Source of the DNA: Thioclava indica
GTDB lineage: Bacteria > Pseudomonadota > Alphaproteobacteria > Rhodobacterales > Rhodobacteraceae
DNA length: 64,000 nt
Reading direction: 5' to 3'
NCBI RefSeq assembly: GCF_000714545.1
Contig: NZ_AUNB01000001.1
Location: 310,001-374,000 of the forward strand
Shown in pieces: positions 56,895-64,000 of this stretch. The position numbers were made by a program, and so were the translations under genes. The notes beneath the pieces are model-generated. The model was not told where the DNA came from, ran no database searches, and saw only the letters and a program-made list of their open reading frames with translations. Each line of letters opens with the position of its first letter. The first letter of the stretch is position 1.

Positions 56895-57521
56895 CTAAGC
56901 GGGAATCGTTTTCGGCACCAAGCCACCTTCGCGGATCAAGAAATCCACGATCTCCTCGACCCCATTCCCCTGACGCAGCCGCGCCAGCACATAGGGACGG
57001 CGACCGCGCGCCGCCTTGGTATCGCTCTCCAGCAGCGCCAGATCGACCCCGACATGCGGCGCAAGATCGGTCTTGTTCACCACCAGCAGGTCCGATTTCG
57101 TAACGCCCGGCCCGCGCTTGCGCGGAATATCCTGCCCCGCCGCCGTGTCGATCACATAGATCGTCAGATCTGCGAGTTCGGGGCTGAACGTGGCAGCCAG
57201 ATTATCGCCCCCCGATTCAATCAGCACCAGTTCCAGATCGGGGAACGCCCGGTTGAGATCGGCAATCGCGGCGAGGTTGATCGAGGCATCCTCGCGGATC
57301 GCCGTATGCGGGCAGCCCCCGGTTTCAACGCCGCGAATGCGCTCCGCAGGCAGCACCTGCGCGCGCATCAACGCCTCGGCATCCTCGCGCGTATAGATGT
57401 CATTCGTCACCACCGCCATCGACAGCCGCGGCGCCAGCGCGCGGGCCAGTTGCTCGGTCAGCGTCGTCTTACCCACGCCCACCGGCCCGCCAATTCCTAC
57501 CCGCAAAGGTCCGTTGCCCAT
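56895..57521 (-). CDS. ureG: Urease accessory GTPase UreG
   Basis: A 208-aa SIMIBI-class GTPase that drives nickel insertion into urease. The P-loop is [17 protein letters not shown]; the nickel-binding CPH motif is in [16 protein letters not shown]; the G-motif [15 protein letters not shown] follows. It needs UreF and UreD as partners. The start lies 9 bp after ureF. Confidence 0.97.
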   Translation of the reverse strand: MGNGPLRVGIGGPVGVGKTTLTEQLARALAPRLSMAVVTNDIYTREDAEALMRAQVLPAERIRGVETGGCPHTAIREDASINLAAIADLNRAFPDLELVLIESGGDNLAATFSPELADLTIYVIDTAAGQDIPRKRGPGVTKSDLLVVNKTDLAPHVGVDLALLESDTKAARGRRPYVLARLRQGNGVEEIVDFLIREGGLVPKTIPA

Positions 57522-57530
57522 AGCCTCACC

Positions 57531-58169
57531 TCATGTCTTGAACAGACGCACATCCAGCGTCTCATGTTGCATCGCCGCGATCTCGGCGCGAAACGCGCTG
57601 GTCGCGATATCGGTCGTTTTTGCTTGTGTCGCGCGCCGCGCAATTGCAGTGATCTGCCCATGCATCCCGGCAAGCACCCGCTGACCGGCAATTTGTCCTA
57701 AAGGGACAATTCTGACCGCCGCTGACACGAGGTTCGCCGCGAAAGAATGTAGAAAAAGTGCTATTATTTGATCTGGCAAAAGGGGCAATTCACGCGCCGC
57801 TTCCGCCACCGCGATAGGCAGAACACGCAACGAAACCGCCGCCCCGCGCAGCCCTTCTTGCGCCCGCGCAAAGGCCGCCCCCTGCTCCACCGTTTCATGC
57901 AACCGCTCAGCCGAGCCCGCCAGCGCACGCGCAAGATTATCCAGCGCGCCCAGATCCTCACCGCGCAAACCGCAGGCCAGCAACACCGCATCGCTCCAGC
58001 CAGCGCCATGCGTCAGCACATCGCCCAACCAATGCGCAAAACTGCCCGCATCCGTCACATCGCCCGCCGCAATCGCCTGCTCCAACCCGTGGCTATAGGC
58101 GAACGCCCCCGTCGGAAACCCCGGCGAAAGCCATTGCATCAGCGACAGATGAGCGGCGGTCTCAGGCAT
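57531..58169 (-). CDS. ureF: Urease accessory protein UreF
   Basis: A 212-aa helical chaperone that bridges UreD and UreG. Signature sequences are MQWLSPGFPTGAFAYSHGLE and the conserved Cys/Gly-rich helices through SVDAVLLACGLRG-like WSDAVLLACGLRGEDL. The ATG at 58169 overlaps the ureE stop (58162) by 8 bp; a longer upstream frame reads into the His-rich ureE tail and is not conserved. The C-terminus GHQ-like region is replaced by MQHETLDVRLFKT. Confidence 0.93.
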   Translation of the reverse strand: MPETAAHLSLMQWLSPGFPTGAFAYSHGLEQAIAAGDVTDAGSFAHWLGDVLTHGAGWSDAVLLACGLRGEDLGALDNLARALAGSAERLHETVEQGAAFARAQEGLRGAAVSLRVLPIAVAEAARELPLLPDQIIALFLHSFAANLVSAAVRIVPLGQIAGQRVLAGMHGQITAIARRATQAKTTDIATSAFRAEIAAMQHETLDVRLFKT

Positions 58170-58677
58170 GATCGTGGTGATGCGATGCGTGACTATGGGA
58201 ATGCCCATCGCCGTGATGATGGCTGTGGCCGTGCTCGTGGCCCATCGTGCGGCCCATTCCATAGGCGCCACCCTCGGGTTGGAAGGGCTCGACACCGGGG
58301 CTGACCTGCGCACCAAGCCCCTTGAGCATCCCCTCAAGCACATGATCCGCGCGGATCACCAACCTGTCCGTTCCAATCTGACAGGGCGTGTGGCGATTGC
58401 CGATATGCCAGGCCAACCGCGCCAGATCGCCCCGGATCACCAGCACCGGTTCCAGCGCAGGACGCACCTCAATAAACCGCCCATCTGCCAGCACAAACGC
58501 CTCGCCTCCGGTCAGATTCGCAACCTCGGGAAGATCAACCAAAAACCCCACCCCAGAGGCCGCAACCAACCGTTTTCGCCGCAAAAAACGCCCCTCATAA
58601 TCCAGCGCCACATGATCGGCAGCACCCTGCCATGCACCCTTTTTGGCAATTTTTACAGCCGTCGGAAAATCACTCAT
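58162..58677 (-). CDS. ureE: Urease accessory metallochaperone UreE
   Basis: A 171-aa nickel chaperone. The N-terminal UreE domain and the middle heavy-metal-associated domain (LAWHIGNRHTPCQIG with the conserved His at the dimer nickel site, DHVLEGMLKGLG) are clear. The C-terminal 30 residues hold more than a dozen His residues (GHEHGHSHHHGDGHSHSHAS), a strong nickel store. It overlaps ureF, so the two are coupled. The opposite-strand 115-aa gene lies between ureE and ureC. Confidence 0.96.
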   Translation of the reverse strand: MSDFPTAVKIAKKGAWQGAADHVALDYEGRFLRRKRLVAASGVGFLVDLPEVANLTGGEAFVLADGRFIEVRPALEPVLVIRGDLARLAWHIGNRHTPCQIGTDRLVIRADHVLEGMLKGLGAQVSPGVEPFQPEGGAYGMGRTMGHEHGHSHHHGDGHSHSHASHHHDHA

Positions 58678-58748
58678 TGCGCTATCTCCATTAACGATTT
58701 TTCAAGCTTCTACACGCAGGATCAGGGCAAGACCGATGGAGAGACAGA

Positions 58749-59096
58749 ATGTTTGATCACCGCGCCCCTGCCGATGAACTCGCCCTGATCCGCGCCGAAA
58801 TTGCGCGCCTCAAACGCCGTGAGGCTGCGCTGCGCGAGGCCTATCTGACCCGTGCCGACATGCCCAAAATTGGCCGTTGGAACAAGGTCGAGATCCATAC
58901 AGAACGCCACACCGTCTTTGATCCGCGCCTGCTGCCCGCCGCCATCCGCAACGACCCCGCCTATCAGCGCGATAAGGTGATGCGCGTGTTGCGCACCGCG
59001 CCCAATGACCGCGCCGCAAAACGCTTGCCCGACATCACCGCCCCGGCTCACACCCAAAGGGCTGCGCCTCTTACTCTGGTCTCGCAAATGCATTGA
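58749..59096 (+). CDS. Conserved hypothetical protein opposite the ure operon
   Basis: A 115-aa basic, coiled-coil-like protein (ELALIRAEIARLKRREAALREAYL, then TERHTVFDPRLLPAAIRNDPAYQRDKVMRVLRTAPND). A good Shine-Dalgarno (GGAGAGA) precedes the ATG. It runs against the surrounding urease genes and fills the gap between ureC and ureE, whose separation (423 bp) is otherwise unexplained. I recall similar small genes near other Rhodobacteraceae loci but no function. Its transcription would be antisense to any ureC-ureE read-through message. Confidence 0.7.
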   Translation: MFDHRAPADELALIRAEIARLKRREAALREAYLTRADMPKIGRWNKVEIHTERHTVFDPRLLPAAIRNDPAYQRDKVMRVLRTAPNDRAAKRLPDITAPAHTQRAAPLTLVSQMH

Positions 59097-59100
59097 CCCC

Positions 59101-60807
59101 TCAGAACAGAAAGTAACGCTGTGCCAGCGGCAAGGTCGTCGCGGGCTCGCATGTCAGCAATTCGCCATCTGCACGCACCTCATAGGTTTCGGGATGCACA
59201 TCGATTTGGGGTGTGGCCGCATTGTGCACCATATCCGCCTTGCCAATCTTGCGGGTATGTTCCACCGCCAGCGTCGATTTCTGCAAGCCCAACGCCCCCG
59301 CAATGCCATTGGCCTGCGCGGCTTGGGACACGAACGTCACGCTTGAGGCATGACGCGCGCCGCCCAAGGCCCCAAACATATTGCGCGTGTAAAACGGTTG
59401 CGCCGGGATCGAGCCATTCGGATCCCCCATCTGGGCCGAAACGATCATCCCGCCAATCAGCACCATCTCGGGCTTGGCGGCAAAAAACGCCGGATTCCAA
59501 AGCACCAGATCCGCGCGTTTACCAACCTCGATAGACCCGATATGGCGGCTCATCCCATGACATATCGCCGGATTGATCGTATATTTCGCGATATAGCGTT
59601 TGACGCGCGCATTGTCGTTTTCGCCCTGCTCTTGGGGTAAACGCCCGCGCTGTTTGCGCATCTTATCTGCCGTTTGCCAGCATCGGATGATCACCTCACC
59701 GACCCGCCCCATCGCCTGAGAATCCGAACTGATGATCGACATCGCGCCCATGTCATGCAGGATATCTTCCGCCGCGATCGTCTCTTTGCGAATGCGGCTT
59801 TCGGCGAATGCCACATCCTCGGGCACCTTATTATCAAGGTGATGGCAGACCATCAGCATGTCGAGATGCTCTTCCACCGTATTGGCCGTGTAGGGCCGCG
59901 TCGGGTTGGTCGAGGACGGGATCACATTGGGCGAACTCACCACTTTCAAGATGTCCGGCGCATGCCCGCCCCCCGCACCCTCGGTGTGAAACGCGTGAAT
60001 CGTGCGTCCCTTGATCGCCGCAAGCGTGTTTTCCACGAAGCCGCTTTCGTTGAGCGTATCCGTGTGAATCATCACCTGCACATCCATGTCATCAGCTACG
60101 GACAGGCAGCAATCAATCGCACCCGGCGTCGTGCCCCAATCCTCATGCAGCTTCAACGCGGCCGCGCCACCATTCACCATCTCAACCAGCGCCTCGGGAC
60201 GTGACGCATTCCCCTTCCCCGACAGTGCCAGATTGACCGGCAACGCATCAAAGCTTTGCAGCATCCGCCCGATATGATACGGCCCCGGCGTGCAGGTGGT
60301 CGCCAAAGTGCCATGCGCAGGGCCTGTGCCCCCGCCCAGCATCGTCGTGATCCCAGAGGCCAGCGCATCTTCAATCTGTTGTGGGCAGATGAAATGGATA
60401 TGCGCATCAAAGCCCCCCGCGGTCAGGATTTTTCCTTCTCCCGCAATGGCTTCGGTGCCCGGTCCGATGATTATATCAACGCCCGATTGCGTATCCGGGT
60501 TGCCCGCCTTGCCAATCGCCGCGATCATCCCGTCGCGCAGCCCCACGTCAGCCTTGTAAATCCCGGTATGATCCACGATCAGCGCGTTGGTAATCACGGT
60601 ATCCACCGCGCCGCCCGCCCGCGAGATCTGGCTTTGTCCCATCCCGTCACGAATGACCTTGCCGCCGCCGAACTTCACCTCTTCACCGTAAGTCGTGAGA
60701 TCGCGCTCGACCTCAATGATCAGATCGGTATCGGCCAGCCGCACCCGGTCGCCCGTCGTGGGGCCAAACATATCGGCATAGGTCGCGCGCGAAATCGTTG
60801 CAGCCAT
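59101..60807 (-). CDS. ureC: Urease subunit alpha
   Basis: The 568-aa catalytic subunit that hydrolyses urea to ammonia and carbamate. The amidohydrolase nickel site is complete: HIH at 136/138, the carbamylated Lys219 and His221 in ALKLHEDWG, further His in [12 protein letters not shown] and [14 protein letters not shown], Asp in [14 protein letters not shown], and the flap Cys-His in [12 protein letters not shown]. Length is standard (about 567-570). The start overlaps the ureB stop by 1 bp. Confidence 0.98.
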   Translation of the reverse strand: MAATISRATYADMFGPTTGDRVRLADTDLIIEVERDLTTYGEEVKFGGGKVIRDGMGQSQISRAGGAVDTVITNALIVDHTGIYKADVGLRDGMIAAIGKAGNPDTQSGVDIIIGPGTEAIAGEGKILTAGGFDAHIHFICPQQIEDALASGITTMLGGGTGPAHGTLATTCTPGPYHIGRMLQSFDALPVNLALSGKGNASRPEALVEMVNGGAAALKLHEDWGTTPGAIDCCLSVADDMDVQVMIHTDTLNESGFVENTLAAIKGRTIHAFHTEGAGGGHAPDILKVVSSPNVIPSSTNPTRPYTANTVEEHLDMLMVCHHLDNKVPEDVAFAESRIRKETIAAEDILHDMGAMSIISSDSQAMGRVGEVIIRCWQTADKMRKQRGRLPQEQGENDNARVKRYIAKYTINPAICHGMSRHIGSIEVGKRADLVLWNPAFFAAKPEMVLIGGMIVSAQMGDPNGSIPAQPFYTRNMFGALGGARHASSVTFVSQAAQANGIAGALGLQKSTLAVEHTRKIGKADMVHNAATPQIDVHPETYEVRADGELLTCEPATTLPLAQRYFLF

Positions 60808-61112
60808 TACAGCGTTCCCATCACTTTCTGATTAAAACCATAGACTTGCCGAGCGCCACCAAAGGGAACAAGCCGCACCTCGCGCGATTGCCCCGGCTCA
60901 AACCGCACCGCTGTTCCGGCTGCAATATCAAGCCGATAGCCACGCGCTGCGGTTCGATCAAAGGCAAGGCCGGGATTGGTTTCGGCGAAATGATAATGGC
61001 TGCCGACCTGCACCGGCCGGTCGCCAGTGTTCGCCACCATTAGCGTAAGCACCTCGGCCCCTGCGTTCAGCGTGATCTCGCCAGCGGCGGGCAGTATTTC
61101 CCCCGGAATCAT
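60807..61112 (-). CDS. ureB: Urease subunit beta
   Basis: The 101-aa structural subunit beta. [20 protein letters not shown] and [18 protein letters not shown] are canonical, ending [12 protein letters not shown]. The ATG at 61112 is chosen because MIPGE is the conserved start. A 59-aa membrane-protein gene lies 4 bp upstream, between ureA and ureB. Confidence 0.97.
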   Translation of the reverse strand: MIPGEILPAAGEITLNAGAEVLTLMVANTGDRPVQVGSHYHFAETNPGLAFDRTAARGYRLDIAAGTAVRFEPGQSREVRLVPFGGARQVYGFNQKVMGTL

Positions 61113-61116
61113 CGCC

Positions 61117-61296
61117 TTACCCCTGATTGCGGCGCAATATCCGCGCCAGTTCAGGGACAAGATAGACGGCAAGCGCCAGCATCAGCACGCCGATCAAAGG
61201 GCCGTCGTGAAAGAACCATGTCGTGCCCGCGCTATGGCCGGGATGGGCCAGCGCGGCGGTCGGCGCGAGAGCGGTTAGGGTTGCGAGTAGCTTCAT
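61117..61296 (-). CDS. 59-aa membrane protein with HPGH N-terminus (mini UreJ/HupE-like)
   Basis: A small gene encodes 59 residues: a cleavable signal peptide ([17 protein letters not shown]), then a mature N-terminus [16 protein letters not shown], one transmembrane helix ([17 protein letters not shown]) and a basic tail (ARILRRNQG). The AHPGH segment after the signal peptide is the hallmark of HupE/UreJ nickel permeases, but the rest of that protein is missing. It sits exactly between ureA and ureB, 4 bp before ureB, so it is co-expressed with urease. A nickel-related role is an inference. Its Shine-Dalgarno is weak. Confidence 0.75.
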   Translation of the reverse strand: MKLLATLTALAPTAALAHPGHSAGTTWFFHDGPLIGVLMLALAVYLVPELARILRRNQG

Positions 61297-61318
61297 CAGA
61301 GGGTCTTTCTTTAGCAGA

Positions 61319-61346
61319 GCTTAATTTGAGGGCTTATGATTAAGCC
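61319..61346 (-). promoter_or_regulatory. Two mutually exclusive stems downstream of ureA
   Basis: GCTTAAT (61319-61325) can pair with ATTAAGC (61339-61345); alternatively GGCTTA (61331-61336) pairs with TAAGCC (61341-61346). Both use the same 3' half, so only one can form. The element sits in the 59-bp spacer between ureA and the 59-aa gene, a position suited to attenuation. Confidence 0.4.
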
Positions 61347-61355
61347 ACGCTTATC

Positions 61356-61658
61356 TCAGCGGATCGGATGGTGGACGGTCACAAGTTTTGTGCCATCGGG
61401 AAAGGTTGCCTCGACCTGGATCGAATGGATCATCTCGGGGATGCCTGACATGCATTGCTCGGCCGTGATCACGCCCGCTCCTGCCTCCATCAGATCAGCG
61501 ACCGTGCGGCCCTCACGCGCGCCCTCGACGACAAAATCACTAATGATCGCAATCGCTTCGGGATGGTTCAGTTTCACCCCGCGCGCGAGCCGCCCACGCG
61601 CGACCATCGCGGCGAGGCTGATCAAAAGCTTGTCTTTTTCTCTTGGTGTCAGGTTCAT
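61356..61658 (-). CDS. ureA: Urease subunit gamma
   Basis: The 100-aa structural gamma subunit: [35 protein letters not shown]-type opening and [32 protein letters not shown] ending are canonical. The start is 9 bp after ureD. Length is standard. Confidence 0.98.
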   Translation of the reverse strand: MNLTPREKDKLLISLAAMVARGRLARGVKLNHPEAIAIISDFVVEGAREGRTVADLMEAGAGVITAEQCMSGIPEMIHSIQVEATFPDGTKLVTVHHPIR

Positions 61659-61667
61659 CGACTTCCC

Positions 61668-62492
61668 TTAAATCTGCCAAACGCGCGGCGCGGCCTGCCC
61701 GCGACGCAAGCATTCCATCAAACGCAAAATCTGGCGGCGCAGCGGCCAGCTTTCGCGCGCCAAAAGGCGAATGACGCATCTTCCGTCAAAGCCAGAAACG
61801 GCACCCTCAACTCCCGGCTCATTCAGGACAGCACGCGCGGCTTCGGCCGCATCCTGGGCATCCTGCGTGCATAAAACCAAACTCGCCATCGCGCGCGCAT
61901 CGCCTAAAATCGCCGAGCGCGCGCCTTGCGCCAAAATGTCGGAATTGAGCAAGAACGGTTCGACAAATATGGGTTTTCCAGCCCTCTCGATCCATCGCAT
62001 GTCGAAAAACTGCAAGTCGGTTACGCGTTCACCCATCGCGATTCGACCCAAGACAACGGCCTCAAGCATCAGGCATCCTGCGTCTGGTGCCAGTTCGATC
62101 ACCGTTTCGCGTGCGAGCTTGGCGCGCTCAAACAGGATCGTTTCTTGGGGCAGCCAATCAAGCCAGCAGCCTGCGCCAACGCGATGGCGCACTTGCACCT
62201 CGGCGCGTCCTTCATTGGCGCGATACGCACGTTCGGCGGCTTGAGTGGTTGCCACGAGCCGCGCCCCGTCACGCAAATCACAACCATATTCCAGCGTGTC
62301 ACCAGACGTTAAACCACCGGAGGTATTAAGAAAAACGACCTCCGGTCCGGTTGTTACCCGTGGCAAGATCGCCTTGGCTGATCCGCGCTGATGCAAATTG
62401 CGCAAGCGCGTTCCGGCAAATGCAACGCGCGCCGCGCCGCTTGAGCGCTGCATCACTGGTTCTCGGAAACTGGCGGCTTTGACATCTAACAT
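61668..62492 (-). CDS. ureD: Urease accessory protein UreD
   Basis: A 274-aa scaffold protein that, with UreF, primes the apo-urease for nickel. Recognised by the basic segment RLRNLHQRGSAKAILPRV, FLNTSGGLTSGDTLEY, TTQAAERAYRAN and WLPQETILFERAKLARET. First gene of the ureDABCEFG operon; the promoter must lie in 62493-62629, which is AT-richer but shows no site I can name. Confidence 0.95.
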   Translation of the reverse strand: MLDVKAASFREPVMQRSSGAARVAFAGTRLRNLHQRGSAKAILPRVTTGPEVVFLNTSGGLTSGDTLEYGCDLRDGARLVATTQAAERAYRANEGRAEVQVRHRVGAGCWLDWLPQETILFERAKLARETVIELAPDAGCLMLEAVVLGRIAMGERVTDLQFFDMRWIERAGKPIFVEPFLLNSDILAQGARSAILGDARAMASLVLCTQDAQDAAEAARAVLNEPGVEGAVSGFDGRCVIRLLARESWPLRRQILRLMECLRRGQAAPRVWQI

Positions 62493-62629
62493 TGGACCCT
62501 CTCCCGCGATCCAAGCGCTGCGGTTAGGGAAGGTCCATTCTTGCTAGATTGATCTCGCGAATAAGCGGGGCCGCAATGGCCGTATGGCCAAAAAATAAGC
62601 GCGACGCCCATTTTTAGGGCACCCCGAAA

Positions 62630-63087
62630 TCACCCCAAAGGACCGGGACGCCGCTCTTCGCTGAGCAGCACGTTCGCTTCGACCTGCCCAACGCCGGGAA
62701 GTGTCATAATGCGGCGCCGCAAGACACGCTCAAAATCTGGTAGATCGCGCGCCGTCACCCGCAAGCGGTAGTCAAACAACCCCAAGACGTGCTGCACCAC
62801 TTGCACCTCGGGGATCGCGGTCACGGCGCGCTCAAAATCATCAAGGCTAACGCGACCTTTCGCAGCCAGCTTGATGCCCAGAAACACGGTCACACCAAAT
62901 CCAAGCGCGTCCTGATCAAGATCCACGCGCCGACCGGCCAACACGCCCGCCGTCTCAAGGCGCTTAATTCGCCGCCAAGTCGCGGGTTGCGACAGGCCCA
63001 AACGCCGCCCCAATGCACCCGCACTTTGCGTGGCATCTTGTGTCAGCGCGCGCAAAATGGCGCGATCCAGATCATCGAGATCAAGGC

Positions 63088-63091
<4 letters not shown>
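62630..63091 (-). CDS. Lrp/AsnC family regulator (second of tandem pair)
   Basis: A 153-aa feast/famine regulator. The HTH region is LDRAILRALTQDATQSAGALGRRLGLSQPATWRRIKRLETAGVL and the RAM effector domain follows from about residue 65 (VTVFLGIKLAAKG...VQHVLGLFDYRLRVTARDLPDFE). It starts inside the end of the other Lrp gene (4-bp ATGA overlap), so both are made from one message. Both lie divergent to ilvC. Two paralogues are likely to form homo- or heteromeric octamers. Confidence 0.93.

Positions 63092-64000
<909 letters not shown>

Overview
The window is about 64 kb of GC-rich DNA from an alphaproteobacterial chromosome, most probably Rhodobacteraceae/Roseobacter group. The evidence is the gene content and order: surE-pcm-nlpD, irr divergent from fabA-fabB-fabI, adjacent ure and urt clusters, a DUF883-like/holin-X/DUF3618/YihY cluster, an LdtR-type MarR regulator, tandem Lrp regulators facing ilvC, and extragenic C-box/TATTT elements. 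This is inference from family knowledge; no database was searched. Nearly all of the sequence is ordinary dense coding DNA with ATGA overlaps. I saw no prophage, intact insertion sequence, CRISPR array or rRNA. There is one tRNA (Ser-UGA).

Layout. 1-5.2 kb: end of surE, pcm, a degenerate-LytM NlpD-like lipoprotein, a DUF808 membrane protein, and a lone 505-aa protein with an in-frame Ala/Ser repeat tract. 5.2-10.4 kb: gatB, then a pentose/hexose-type ABC importer whose ATPase and permease are fused in one chain. 10.4-14.2 kb: an envelope-stress-like module made of a 22-aa membrane peptide, a DUF883-like protein, a holin-X protein, a DUF3618 protein and YihY. 14.2-19.4 kb: a decayed 5'-nucleotidase fragment, a hybrid histidine kinase with two receivers, and a CopG regulator with a direct-repeat operator ahead of a PHB-depolymerase-type esterase. 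19.8-27.3 kb: a fatty-acid beta-oxidation operon (fadE, thiolase, fadB-type, acetyl-CoA hydrolase/transferase). 27.5-36.2 kb: catalase, tRNA-Ser, then a long plus-strand run (SPOR lipoprotein, DD-carboxypeptidase, tmk, holB, tatD, MBL hydrolase, AEC transporter). 36.2-39.3 kb: irr and the unsaturated fatty-acid genes. 39.4-50.3 kb: mixed housekeeping genes, including the efp/epmA divergent pair, sdhE with an XRE regulator, an aspartate aminotransferase, a sulfotransferase of visibly lower GC, and a CHAP lipoprotein.

50.5-62.5 kb is a single-direction nitrogen block on the minus strand: ureD-ureA-(59-aa 'HPGH' protein)-ureB-ureC-[opposite-strand 115-aa gene]-ureE-ureF-ureG, then urtA-urtB-urtC-urtD-urtE. 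Together these import urea, hydrolyse it to ammonia and load nickel into the enzyme. The right edge holds two overlapping Lrp/AsnC regulators divergent from a truncated ilvC.

The best leads for undescribed biology are the 59-aa UreJ/HupE-like mini-protein inside the urease operon, the Ala/Ser-repeat protein at 3.6-5.2 kb, the micro-membrane-peptide stress module, and several RNA-level elements: a hairpin covering the gatB ribosome-binding site, competing stems in the urease operon, and an attenuator after urtA.
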